Assembly (NCBI GenBank): GCA_015680685.1
Contig: MNCI01002112.1
Location: 580,390-644,389, forward strand
Length of the DNA stretch: 64,000 bases
Source of the DNA: Gnetum montanum
Taxonomy: Eukaryota > Streptophyta > Gnetopsida > Gnetales > Gnetaceae
Direction of reading: 5' to 3'
Shown here: positions 1 to 10,700 of the stretch, one piece after another
How positions within the stretch are numbered: position 1 is the stretch's first letter
How the letters are laid out: each line of letters starts with the position of its first letter
Notes under the pieces: generated by a model
Told to the model about the DNA's origin: nothing
What the model saw: the letters and a program-made list of their open reading frames with translations, nothing else
Database searches by the model: none
Translations under genes and position numbers: made by a program

Positions 1-1
1 T

Positions 2-1286
2 GCAGACCCTGTCATTCAGACGGCGCAAATCTCCTCTCTTATTGAGGAAAGCACGCCTGAATGGTACGATAACATCAAAACTTATCTTTTGCAAGGTGAG
101 CTGCCATCTACATTAACACGCGCACAGAAAGACGCAATTCGTAAGCGGGCTAGGCAATACGTCATCATCGGAGACAACACTCTTTGTATAAGCTCCTTTG
201 ATGGCGTGTTGAGACCAGGCGCAGCACATAGTCGACGACGTTCACGAGGGACTGTGTGGCGGCCACGTAGCACCAAGGGCTATGGTCCTGAAAATCCGAC
301 GCTTAGGATACTATTGGTCACACATGGAACGAGACTGCCTGACAAAGGTCAAGACCTATGACACATGTCAACGGCATGCAAAACTCATCCACGTGTCACC
401 CACAGAATTGCATACGACACAGATAACATGGACATTTCAGCGATGGGGACTGGACATCATAGGACCCGTCACGCCAAAATCATCTGCAGGGCATAGCTTC
501 ATTATTACCGCTACTAAATACTTTAAAAAGTGGGTAGAAGCTATCCCCCTGCAGAAAATCACATCCCAACAGGTTTGTCATTTTATCTTGGACAATATCG
601 TAACCCGATTTGGCCTCCCGATGACTATTGTGACCGACAATGGGCCACAGTTTAGTAGCGTGGATACCAAATCCTTCTGTGACAACCTAGGCATTAGACA
701 GTCTTTTTCCTCTCCTTACTATCCGTAGGCAAATGGTCAAGCTGAAGCATCAAAAAAAGTAGTTATCAATTTGCTCAAGAAAATGCTCGACAGCAACAAA
801 AGGCGGTGGCACGAACAGATCCTCTATGTGCTGTGGGCATATCGTACGACGTGTAGGACAGCTACGGGCAGTACGCCCTATGGCCTGGTTTACGGATTTG
901 AAGCAGTGCGACCTCTTGAATTGCAAATTCCTTCTCTGAGAATGGTCCTCTCCACCATTATAAATGAGGTTCAACACACAGAGGCTCGAATAATGGATTT
1001 GGATTCAGTAGAAGAGAAGCGGATACAGGCTCTTGGTGCAATTGAGAAATATCAGGACAAACAGCGCCAGAAACATCGTCACAACCTTTAACAGCGCCCG
1101 ATCAAGAAAGGAGATCTCATTCTCAAGGCTGTGCGTGAACCAGTAGGCAAGTTCTCTGCAAACTGGGAAGGCCCTTTCTTGGTGGTCGACGCATATGGCA
1201 ACGGAGCATTCAGATTAGCAGACGTCAACGACAACGAATTAGCGAACCCTGTAAATCACGTATACTTGAAGCGGTATTTCATCTAG
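2..1286 (+). pseudogene. Integrase of element A (Ty3/gypsy, nearly intact)
   Basis: The integrase inserts retrotransposon cDNA into host DNA. Reading starts in the linker before the zinc domain (frame 2). It shifts to frame 3 between about 213 and 234 and then stays in frame to the stop at 1284-1286. The zinc-binding domain has both histidines (VHEGLCGGH, 240-266). Its first cysteine is tyrosine at 357-359, while the second remains in DTCQRH. The catalytic triad is Asp at 453-455 (GLDIIGP), Asp at 636-638 (VTDNGPQF) and Glu at 744-746 (NGQAEA), which gives a D-D(35)E spacing. A GPY/F module (NWEGPFLVV) lies near 1166-1192. In-frame stops are TAG at 726-728, where relatives have Gln before ANGQ, and TAA at 1089-1091. 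This is the best-preserved pol segment in the window. Confidence 0.93.
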
Positions 1287-1304
1287 CAGCATCAATGGCA
1301 TAGA

Positions 1305-1780
1305 CAGCAGGTATGACAGTACTCGTTCGCTACGACGTAAAACTGGCATTGCACGTTCGCTACGATGTAAAACTGGCACTGATCGTCCACTACGACGTAA
1401 AACTGGCATGCCTTGCACACGTCTGCCACGATGCTAAACTGGTAAATGGTAACCGTCCGCTACGACGTAAAACTGGCACTGTTGTATAGGTCTGCCAAGA
1501 CGAAAAACTGGCATCTTTTGCACGCGTCGACCACGATGCTAAACTGTCATAGGTACGTAGCCGTCTGCTGAGATGTAAAACTAGCACAGCTTTTTCCCTA
1601 GGTCATGACATAAAACTGACATCCACAGCACAGTCTGCTGAGACCATAAACCAACCTGACCACCGTTCGCTACGATGTAAAACTAGCACTTCTCGGTCTG
1701 CCCAGACTTTAAACTGGGACCATGGTCTACTGAGACTTAAAACCAGTAACGGCAGTCTTCCAAGACTTAAAACTGGGATG
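1305..1780 (+). repeat. 14-copy short tandem motif array after integrase
   Basis: About 14 degenerate units spaced 29-37 bp apart follow the integrase stop. The conserved tails TAAAACTGGCA start near 1338, 1368, 1398, 1434, 1468, 1503, 1540, 1575, 1610, 1646, 1678, 1709, 1738 and 1768. The best units carry a hyphenated palindrome before the tail, for example GTCTGCCCAGAC, GTCTACTGAGAC and GTCTTCCAAGAC, each followed within a few bases by TTAAAACTGG or a close variant. The same motif recurs in D, E and F. Confidence 0.85.
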
Positions 1781-2308
1781 TACAGATCGCCACCATGTTC
1801 AAGTGAGCGTGATCACTCTTGTACAGTTGCACAGCAGACGGGGTGGGATACTGAGACAGTCCCAGTGTCGCCACCTCACCGGCATCCTACTGATTCCTTG
1901 GATAAGCAAAAAGGCATCTTACTGATCCCTCGGAGATGCCGCCACCGCACCCGTCGCAGTGGTGGTACCTCTGGGAGTTTAGCCTCGCTAGTCAGAGCCC
2001 CGATGAAATCCTCGACGGTTACGGCCCCGGGAATCTCCGCCAATCATCACTATCGGACGTCGGCTTCTCAAATTCATCTGGCCGGTTCCCGGTGTAGCCA
2101 GTTAGCTGCACTGTATCTGGTGCCTTTTTTGCGAAGATATGCAGCGCCGAATCATCAGGATTGGCAGCTCCGCCCGCGCCCCCCGGCTCCTTCTTTACAG
2201 CTCATTTATCTAACATCAGATAACGTTGGTTTCAAGAAAATCTCGCCTTCGGTTCATCAGCGATGGTGTCCTTTGTTTTCTTTCGTGGTTGCAGGTTACC
2301 TACCTTAG
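1778..2308 (+). other. Unrecognised 176-codon open frame in element A 3' region
   Basis: An ATG-started frame of 176 codons begins inside the last unit of the motif array and ends at 2308. The translation is rich in Ser, Pro, Arg and His, shows no domain, membrane segment or signal peptide that I recognise, and has no counterpart in the 3' regions of B, C, E or F. The stretch has higher GC than its surroundings, which by itself favours long open frames. It may be non-coding 3' untranslated DNA or a remnant of an accessory gene. Coding status is not established. Confidence 0.3.
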
Positions 2309-2825
2309 AGGATGTCGTCCAAAGGTGCGTTCCATCTGAGTGGTAGAGTACAACAGCGTGTTGAAATGGCTGCTCAGGTTTTCCTGACCACTTAGCCTCG
2401 CACAATCTTACCCTTACCTCTTGTTTCCTTCATCCCCACCACCCAATTCCCATACGCAACATCTACATACGCAAGTATTCATTTTCCACACTCACGCTAG
2501 CAGAGATATCGCAGAAAGTGATGCGTAACGCTCCTTTTGCACGCATTCCTGCTACAATTTGTAATAGAGACATCTCAGATTGACGTGCTACGCTCGTCTG
2601 AAAGCATTCCTGTTGACCTGAATAAACGTACATTTCGCATTTTCCCGAACCTGTTTCCAGTTACATCCCTTTATCTCCTATACCCGCCAATCTCTTTCAT
2701 GTGGACAGAGCAATGCTTGAGTAGCCATGGATGAACACTGTTCTTGCTTCTACCAATCCGGTGTTTCGCATTCTTTGTCGACATCCTTCGGGCACGCCCT
2801 CTAACCGTCAACAAAGAGGGGCCAT
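2309..2825 (+). other. Element A 3' untranslated region with polypurine tract
   Basis: No gene is seen here. The right end carries a purine run, AAAGAGGGG, at 2813-2821, four bases before the LTR start at 2826. It fits a polypurine tract that primes plus-strand DNA synthesis. The same layout (ACAAAGAG-purines-CCAA then TGAAACAC) occurs before the LTRs of B and F. Confidence 0.75.
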
Positions 2826-2913
2826 TGAAACACCGTGAAAATTACGAATCGGCCTCAGGCAAAGATTTGCAATTCCAGAAAAAATGCGCATCAGATTTGT
2901 TCAAAGGATAGGT

Positions 2914-3285
2914 TTACGCTCTATTATGCACGGCAGTGTAATGAGCGTAATAAGCTTCAAGACAGTCGAAGGCAGAGTTCAGAGAAGCACAACAGGTTGG
3001 CACTTTTTCTTGCAGTACATGGATAACTTGTCTTTACGCTCGTTACGCGGCGGTGCGTACCATGGCATATGTTATCAAGTTGTACATTGCTTACGCTTCA
3101 TTACGCGCAGCTGCCTAGTGAGCGTAACTTATACATTGTTTACACTTCATCACGTGCAGCTGCGTAGCGAGGGTAAACCATGCATTATTTACGCATTCAT
3201 TACGCGCGGTTGCGTAGCGAGTGTAAGTTGCACACTATCCACGCTTCGTTACGCACAGTTGCGTAGTGAGCGTAAAACAATTTTG
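2914..3285 (+). repeat. Palindromic tandem repeats in U3 of LTR A
   Basis: Six related units start near 2914, 3034, 3091, 3140, 3189 and 3239, and the last four are spaced 49-50 bp apart. Several begin TTACGCT and close with AGCGTAA, so each unit is an imperfect inverted repeat around a core such as CGCAGCTGCG. They lie upstream of the TATA box, where an enhancer would be expected. Confidence 0.8.
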
Positions 3286-3522
3286 AGCTTATTGCTTTTA
3301 CTCCAGATTACGCTTATACACGCAACACAATGCGAATGAATGTAATACAGCCTGAATGCAGCCGAAACACACTCAGCATGTGCCTACTCTTCACACGCAC
3401 AACACGTAAACAAGCGTGTTGTGCGTAGTCACAGTCTAACTTAAAAGATCATGCCAATAGGGCCCGCAATATCTGGGACCCACATCATCAGGGTTGCACC
3501 TTTTCCATGAAGTGTCGCGACC

Positions 3523-3530
3523 TATAAATA
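3523..3530 (+). promoter_or_regulatory. TATA box of LTR A
   Basis: TATAAATA in the context CGACCTATAAATACCCC lies 697 bp into the LTR. Equivalent boxes occur 650-750 bp into the LTRs of B, C, E and F, so this is probably the U3 core promoter. Confidence 0.75.
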
Positions 3531-4237
3531 CCCCAGTTAACAAAGATACAGGGGTTGGCAAATCAGAGAAGCAAAAAAAAAAAAGCATATTTTTGAGCAC
3601 CAGAGCACTTAGCACTTTGGAGCAGAGACACGGAGAACAGCGCTTTGGCAATCGTGGACATCATCACCTTACAGCCGAAGCAGAGTACAGTTCGATTTGA
3701 GCACTAGTGACAGCAGCAATCTTTCTGCTGAAAGGACTCTATCAATCAGAAATAGTTGATCGGTAGACGTCAAAGCTTGGCCTGCCTTGCATCTCAGCTT
3801 TAGCCCACGAGGTAGATCGGACTTCTGTTTAGACCGTTTTGCTTATTGTTCTGTGCTTGTTTCACATCCTGTAATCGGGGATTCCCCAGTGTAATTTCTC
3901 ATACGAAATATACATTTGTAAGTTAAAGCGCAGATCTTGAAGTTGCGAGCTTCTCTTATGTCAACCACCTTTTATCGTGTTTAGCATTATCGCCGTTGCA
4001 ATCCAACTACATCGTTTTCCCCTCGTTTTACCACTCTTCGAAACAGATCGCTTTCTCCCCACGTAATTTTCATTGTTTTACTGACCCGTAAGTCCCTGTC
4101 TAATCGACAAGACCGTTCATGGCACTGCGGATTCATTTTTCCAGCATAGCCCTCGCGCGGATCCATGGCTAAAACTGTGTACGCCGGAATCTCAATCGGT
4201 ATTTCCAGCTGCTGACGTTTACTGTCGTTACAAGGGG

Positions 4238-4620
4238 ATGGACATGCAATTTGACGAAACTTCGACTACCTATGGGGCTAGTGCTACCATCGTAACATTT
4301 TCATCTAGTGAAATTCAATCCTTCACTTACAATTTCAAATTTCCACATACCAATAATGTAGTGGAGAATGAGAGTTTAATCAAGGGAATGATGGTAGCTT
4401 GTGATCTAGGAATCAAATTCTTAATGATCAAAGATGATTCACAACTTGTGGTTAACCAAGTAACCAAGGTTTATGCATGTAAAGACAAACATTTACAACC
4501 TTACTATGGCCTATAAAATAAAATACTACAACAATTTGTAGATATTGATATCCAACATGTATCCAAAAATGAGAACAACATAGTCAATTCCATTGCAATG
4601 CTAGCCCTTAGTGTGAATTT
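4238..4620 (+). pseudogene. Extra (archaeal-type) RNase H of element B
   Basis: This is the second RNase H domain, which in Tat-lineage elements lies between the RT-linked RNase H and integrase. Catalytic-type acidic residues are visible: Asp in MQFDET (from 4246), Glu in VVENESLIKGM and Asp in MIKDDSQLVVNQV. The last acidic site is degenerate (NSIAML where families have an Asp-Ala pair). The frame runs openly for 92 codons, stops at 4514-4516 (TAA) and continues in the same frame past it. The N-terminal part is cut off by the insertion of element A. Confidence 0.8.
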
Positions 4621-5955
4621 ATATGTTTTTAGTAAGTTACCCACCTTAACCATGGATTGTCGCATTCTCATCATGCAAAGTACTAAGGATAACCTTATAG
4701 CTATAGTTCATACCACTCCTACAAAGGGATTGTACAATGATATCAAGTTTTACCTCATACATGATAAACCTTCACAAGGCCTAACTACTACCTAAAATGA
4801 TGTTGTATGTAAATGATCAAAATAGTATGTCATTGTAGGTGATAATACATTATGCCAACGATCCTATGATGGTATATTATTAGTTTTCTTGGGAAAAAAA
4901 TAAGGCCTGCATAGTCTTATAGTAGGTTCATGAGGGTGTATGTGGAGGACATATAGGACCTAGAGCCATGGTTGCAAAGATTAGATGACTAGGCTATTAT
5001 TGGTTCTATATGGAAAGAAACTACTTACATAAGGTCAAAACTGGTGACACTTACCAATTAAATAGAAACCTTATACTTGTATTTCCAAATAAATTACACA
5101 CTACTCAAATATCTTTGCTATTTAAATAGTGGGATTTTGATATCATTGGACCCATAATGTCTAAGTCTTCCATAGGGCATAACTTTATCATCGTTGCAAT
5201 CAAATATTTTACAAAGTGGGTTGAAGCTATTCCTCTAAGGAAGAAAACATTTCAATAGGTCTATAAATTCATGTTATATAATATAGAATCCTGTTTTAGT
5301 ATACCTATGACCATAGTCATAGATAATGGATCACAATTTAGTAGCCCAGAAATGAAAAAATTTTGTCATAGTTTAGGCATTAAGAATTTCTTTTCATCAT
5401 TGTACTACCCCCAAGCTAATTGGAAAGTAAAATAAATATATTAAGCCATTATAAACTTGCTTAGGAAGATGTTGAATAATAGAAAATGCAAGTGATGCAA
5501 GTGGCTTGTCCATGCACTTTGGGCCTATAGAACCACATTGGTGCAACCTCGTATTGCCTAGTTTATGGTTTTGAAGCTATTTTTCCTCTTTAATTGCATG
5601 TGCCATCACTTTTTGTAGTCTTATTAGACTTCATCAATGATGAATAGAATAAGGAGCTATGCACCATGGATCTAGACTTGGCGGAGGAGCAATAAATAAG
5701 AATACTTGCTCATGTTGAGTAGTACTAGGAGAGCTAGAAATGGCAACACCACCATAACCTGAATAAGTGTAAGATGAAGGAAGGAGACCTAGTCCTCAAA
5801 ATTTTCTATGAGCATGTGGAAAAATTATAAACCAACTAAGAAGAACCTTTTTTGATTACTAAGGTCTTCAACAATGGAGCCTTTAGGATAGCATACATGG
5901 ATGGAAATGAGTTGGCCAATTCAATCAATCATTCCTATCTGTTTAGGCCACCTCA
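4620..5955 (+). pseudogene. Integrase and preceding linker of element B
   Basis: After a linker that ends near 4795 (motif IKFYLIHDKPSQ, matching E, F and the start of A), the integrase can be followed in several frames. Recognisable blocks are GHIGPRAM at about 4949, LGYYW, DIIGPIMSKSS near 5140, KYFTKWVEAIP near 5206, VIDNGSQFSSPE near 5314, YYPQAN at about 5404 and an Asn-Glu-Leu-Ala-Asn block at about 5905. The catalytic Asp pair is present. The Glu region reads ANWKVK, so the catalytic Glu is lost. There are at least ten stops and some frameshifts, and the last 80 bp are duplicated 467 bp downstream. Confidence 0.82.
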
Positions 5956-6407
5956 TTAAGGTGACTCATTCCTATCCTAAGGTGCATAGATGGATTTGCC
6001 CCACTCATTCTTGCACATTTCTCTTGTTCACTCAAGAGCTACTCTTGGATTTTGCATAAGCACTCAATGGCTACATGGGCCTCTAGCATTGTTTCTTAAG
6101 TGGATGGCAGTAGTGGTTGCTTCTCTTCTTAGGTCATCGCTAGCATCTTATCTTTCATGATCTAGAACCATGAGGCTAAAGGAACATGCCTGAGTGTATC
6201 ATTGGAGTAGTGAATGATACCTTTCCCTTTTGCAAAGTTTTTGAATGAGGCATGGAAAGGGCAGGGTTTTCCTTCCACGTTCATTTTCCTTGAAGCACTT
6301 TTTGATCTCTAAGTAGATCAGTTGTTGAAGGTCTTCAACAATGGAGCCTTTAGGATAGCATACATGGATGGAAATGAGTTGGCCAATTCAATCAATCATT
6401 CCTATCT
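5861..6407 (+). repeat. Perfect 80-bp direct repeat flanking 387 bp of foreign DNA
   Basis: Positions 5861-5940 and 6328-6407 are identical over 80 bp and encode the end of the element B integrase. The second copy continues into the normal C-terminus (YLKTYYM). The intervening 5941-6327 has no counterpart in E, carries no recognised domain and shows no terminal inverted repeats. Confidence 0.85.
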
Positions 6408-7405
6408 AAAGACCTACTACATGTAGATTATGAAGATTAGAAATTCAAATTGACAACATTACATGACCTCTTTTTGCATAACAAATGACTAAAATACTTT
6501 GATGTAGATCCCTTTTGAATGTACTAATTATGACCTATGATAGCTAGGTTTTCTAATCATCCTATATGGCCTTATGGATTATCATGTGACAACATGTTTT
6601 CTTTGTCTTGTTTCTTGTTATCTTGAAGTTGTGCTTGTAGGATGAAGCTTGGAGTCATCACAAGGATGCAAGTCACCATGTGACCTCAATGACTAAGATT
6701 TGATGAGTTTTTCCTACTGTGTCAATAGTACTTATGTCATTTTCATCCTATTACCATTTCCTTTAACCTAACCCTATGGCCTAATTATAACCTTCCTTAC
6801 CCTTGAGTAACAATGTTAACCTATGTTTGACCTCCACCTATAAGTTCATTGAATGTAACACATCTCATTCAATGGGAAAACTGAATCAAGTCTATTAAAT
6901 ATCATACATCTCATTCAATGGGAAGACTAAATAAAGCCCAACTATGACAAAGAAACCCAATGAAGATTTCACCCTACAAGAAAATAGGGAAGTAAATTAC
7001 CAAGAATTCAAAAAGCCAATAAAGACTAAAAGAAAAACTAATGGATTTGAACATGCAAAGGGAGAAACCTAATGGTAAAGAAACCTTGGAGTGAAATATT
7101 ACTTCCTCAAACAAATTGTCAAGTGACCGATACTTTGAAGCATAAAGTGCAAAGACTCATTGATACACTAACTTGTTAACACCATATTGTATCCATGATG
7201 TCAGCCCATGGGACTCATTGTTAATCCTTATTACCATTTTCTCAACATAATCTTATTCCATCATCATAAGCATTCTTTGGCATGATCCAACACTACTAAA
7301 TCAAGCATGGAGAGGGAATTTCATTGATGGATTTGCAATGGTGTTTTGTATTCTTTCTTGGTGTCTCTTAGGTAAATCCTCAAGATTCCAACAAAGAGGG
7401 TCCAA
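6408..7405 (+). other. Element B 3' untranslated region and polypurine tract
   Basis: No gene is recognised. A block at about 6611-6700 (pyrimidine-rich tract, AG, then GATGAAGCTTGGAGTCATC) is conserved in C, E and F. Two near repeats of CATCTCATTCAATGGGAA occur around 6860-6925. The polypurine-like ACAAAGAGGG at 7391-7400 precedes the LTR. Confidence 0.7.
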
Positions 7406-8744
7406 TAAAACACGACCAATAAAATGCATGTTGTGACCTTCTTGGCATTATAAGTTTTACCCCATGAAACCCAAGGCTAAAATTTCATTATAAAATATGA
7501 ATATTGTAATCCACAAGATGAAATTTCAAATGCCTCAACTTTTGGAGCTAAAAACTACCTCAAAATTATCATAGCCTCAACACCTAGGTGAAAAAATTCA
7601 TATTATCTCCATATTTAGACTTAGGGGGTCAAAATTCCTTTTGGATGGTGAAAATTGGCATTTTCATGGGTTTTGCGGAGGGTATAAATTTTACTATGCT
7701 TGAAGCAACTATGCCCAGAGTTGAGGGGAATAGCATTACATATGCCTAGCATGGCACTAGTGACCCCTAGAGTTGCTCATACCTCTAGTGTGGGTGTCAT
7801 ACCACCAACATTGGTGTCATACCGTAGTGTGGATGTCATACCCCTAGTGTCATTTCTATAGGCCTAGCATTACTCTTGGAAGACCAATGTGGGTAAAATT
7901 CCCATTTACTATTTTTGATAATTGGAGGGGTTTTCATATACTAGGGGTATCAAAACTTATCATACATATAATCCATGCTAGATTTGAACACCTACAACAC
8001 TTGTACATGGTAGCAATTAGGTAGAAATTTGCAGCAAAATTTATGGCCATGAAACCTATAAAAATCAAGCTCCAACACCATAGAAAGGTTCCCAAATTTT
8101 GATGGTACCACCCTTTTGATATTTGTATAATTTTAACATTTAAGAGCTCTAAGAATCCATTGCAAATATAAGGATTTTAGAGAAAGCTAGGAATGGGACC
8201 TATAAGCAGCTTTAACCATTATGTTACCCCCCTAAGATTATGTGGTTTTACAGCAACATTAGGTAACATGGACATCAAGACTCCTAGCATGGATCTTCTT
8301 TATAACTCAAAACCCCCACACATATTACCTTCCTAAAACACCAAGATTGCATATATAGTGATGAGTGTAGCAAGGTTTCATAATTTCAGGAATTGTGAAG
8401 CATCTAAATCATGAAGCTAACTATGGTATACAATGCTACCAATTTCAATAGATTCCAAACCTCCATTCAAGTGAACCCTCTACATCCTTAGACACCCTTG
8501 CACACATTTTTGAACTCTCTTTATTTTATCATAATAAAGTTTATAGTTTCATTTTTTGTGCAAGATGTATTTCTCATTTTATGCATTTATTTTTTTTAGA
8601 TCTACATGAATTTTCATTTTACTACCCTTGTTTACACTCTCTAAGTCCCTAGATGATTAAGAAGACCATCTAGGGTGCGTCGGATCCTATTTTTTGGAGA
8701 TCATTGGGATCCAAGATTAAAGCTATTCTACCTAGGATCTTCAA
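7406..8744 (+). mobile_element. 3' LTR of element B, right end missing
   Basis: It begins TAAAACACG at the place where A and F have TGAAACACC, and can be followed to about 8744. The terminal 60 or so bases seen in A and E are absent. Short repeats of the type AGTGTGGGTGTCATACC occur around 7780-7850 in U3. Confidence 0.8.
8057..8064 (+). promoter_or_regulatory. TATA box of LTR B
   Basis: TATAAAAA after GAAACC lies 651 bp from the LTR start, at the same relative position as in the C, A and E LTRs. Confidence 0.55.
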
Positions 8745-9535
8745 TTTTTTGAACAACCAAATTTTCCATTTGGTATACTTCCTTTGCTAGTTTGGAGCCA
8801 TTGGTTTGTCTTTTGGTCTTCTTTAGCCTTTCAAATTCTTGGTAATATGCTTCCTCATCTTTTTTGCAAGGTGAAAATCTCATTGGGTTTCATTGAGAAG
8901 GTGATATTTGATTTGGTTTTTTCATTGAATGAGATGTATCACATTGAATGGATGTGATGGTGGAGCATGATAAAGAAAATTTTTATGATCATAATGCATG
9001 GATGTCAAACATAGGTTTTCATTATTGTTGAGGGTAAGGAAGGTTATAATTAGGCTATGGTATTAGGCTCAAAAAGAGATGTTGGAAATGATATAAAATA
9101 ATCACTCTTGGTATGGTAGGACAAGAGTACCAAAACTTATGCATTGAGGTCACATGGTAACTTGCTACTATGATGGGTTGCACCTTCACGATGACTTTAG
9201 GATTCATCTTGCAAGCATAACTACAAGAGGATAAGAAAACAAGACAATCAAAATATTTTGTTACAATGTGATGCATAGGGCCACATGAGACAACTAGCAA
9301 ACTAGATTACCATAGGTTACTCTCATTACAACATATAAAGATCTATGCAACATGCATCAAATTTTCCAATCTTATAGTTCATTCATTGTGCAAAATAGAG
9401 AGATAGATAGAAAGGGCATGTGCAGGATTACTTGTTATTTGGTGTATGAACTATTGATGTTGAATGTTAGTTTGTACCTATAAGGAAGATTTTGTTAGAT
9501 GTAATAAGACTTTAGATAAAAATGAATAACTAAAT
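8745..9535 (-). other. Element C 3' untranslated region
   Basis: No gene is recognised. It is homologous to 3' regions of B (6480-7130), E (44914-45610) and F. The conserved block after the pyrimidine tract lies at about 9150-9240 (minus), where an 81-codon frame (9055-9300) includes the shared residues KVIVKVQ. The polypurine tract and LTR are lost at the B/C junction. Confidence 0.65.
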
Positions 9536-10700
9536 TGACCAATTCATTTTCATCCATGTTTTCCACTCTAAAGGATTCATTTCCATAGGCTTTGATGATC
9601 AAGAAAGGCCCTTCCCATTTAGCGAAGAGCTTTTCTACATGCTCATGAACATCCTTGAGGACTAGGTCTTCCTCCTTGATCTTTCATTTTTTTAGGTCAT
9701 GGATATGTTGTTTCTTCTACCTATCCTAGTATCATTTGATGTGAGCAAGCATTTGTATCCACTACTCTTCCACTAAATCTAGGTTAGTGGTAGGTAGCTC
9801 CTTATGCTAGTCATTATTGATGAAATCCAATAGAGCCACTCTGAGTGATGGAACCTACAATTCAAGATAAAAAAAATTAGATCCATAAACTAGGCTATAT
9901 GGAATTACCCTAGTTGTGATTCAATAGGTAGTTCTATAGGTCCAAAGTGCATGGACAAGTGACTCATGACACTTGCATCTACTATTATTTAGAATCTTTC
10001 TAAGAATTTTTATGATGGCCTTGTTTCTAGCTTCAACTTATCCATTAACTTGAGGGTAGTATGGTGAAGAGAAGGAATGCTTTATGCCTAAGCCCTAACA
10101 AAAGGCTTATATTTCTTGGCTAGTAACCTATGGTCCATTATCTATGATTATGGTCATAGGTATGCCAAAATGGGCTACTATGTTGTCAAGTATAAATCTA
10201 TAGACTTGTTGAGATTTCATTTTCTTTAGAAAAATAGTATCAATCCACTTTGTAAAGTATTTGGTTGCAGTGATGATGAAGCTATGACCTACAAAATACG
10301 TAAGCATTATAGGTCTAATAATGTTAAATCCCCATCATTGGGATGGCCAAGTTATATGAGTAGTATGTAACTCAGTTGGTGGCACATGTATCAAGTCGCT
10401 ATTCCATTCATAGGTATTACAAGCTTTAACCTTCTACAGGCAATCACATTTCATATAGGCTAGTAATACCCAAGTTACCTAATCTTAGTGTCCATGGCTC
10501 TAGGTCCTATATGTCCCCCACATATGCCCTCATGAACTTGCTTAAGGACCATGTGGCCTTCATTTTCACCTAAGAACACTAATAATACATCATCATAGGA
10601 TCATCAACATAGTGTGTTGTCACCAATAATGAAATACTATTTTGATCTTTTATGTACAACATCCTTTTAAGAAGTAGTCAAGCCTTGTGGAGATTCACCA
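9536..10700 (-). pseudogene. Integrase of element C
   Basis: On the minus strand the start of the zinc domain (GGHIGPRAM) lies near 10525-10500, the core region near 10330-10030 and a GPY/F module (KWEGPFLI) at about 9598-9625. Numerous stops and frameshifts break the frame. The product would be the DDE-type recombinase of the element. The order and spacing match the integrases of A, B, E and F. Confidence 0.8.

Larger units (their letters stand above)
1..4232 (+). mobile_element. Element A: 3' part of a Tat-like Ty3/gypsy retrotransposon
   Basis: This is the 3' part of a plus-strand LTR retrotransposon that begins left of the window. It holds most of the integrase, a tandem motif array, an unrecognised GC-richer stretch, a polypurine tract and a full 3' LTR. 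It is inserted in the extra RNase H region of element B, whose homology starts at about 4233. It is CpG-rich and has few stops, so it is clearly younger than B to F. Homology of its integrase, LTR start and LTR end with B, C, E and F places all of them in one family. Confidence 0.9.
2826..4232 (+). mobile_element. 3' LTR of element A, 1407 bp
   Basis: The LTR starts TGAAACACC directly after the polypurine tract and ends GTTACA at 4232, where homology to the RNase H of element B begins. Its length (1407 bp) is almost the same as the 5' LTR of E (1402 bp). The start and the TACA-like end match those of C, E and F. The five bases after it, AGGGG, would be the target duplication, but the left copy lies outside the window. 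It contains a TATA box, palindromic U3 repeats and no coding sequence. Confidence 0.88.
4233..8744 (+). mobile_element. Element B: 3' half, interrupted by A and joined to C
   Basis: This decayed plus-strand copy starts in its extra RNase H because A is inserted there. It continues through integrase, a 3' untranslated region and most of a 3' LTR. The last 60 or so bases of the LTR are missing where it meets element C. Many in-frame stops and few CpGs show that it is much older than A. Confidence 0.85.

Noticed and set aside
1305-1780. Regular 30-36 bp repeats that look like a CRISPR array
   Set aside because: Units are degenerate, there are no unique spacers of constant length, no cas genes occur, and the context is a plant retrotransposon. 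The same motif recurs in D, E and F as element sequence.
3494-3700. Open frames on both strands in LTR A
   Set aside because: They overlap the TATA box and expected transcription start of the LTR, show no similarity to anything known and are not kept in the other LTRs.
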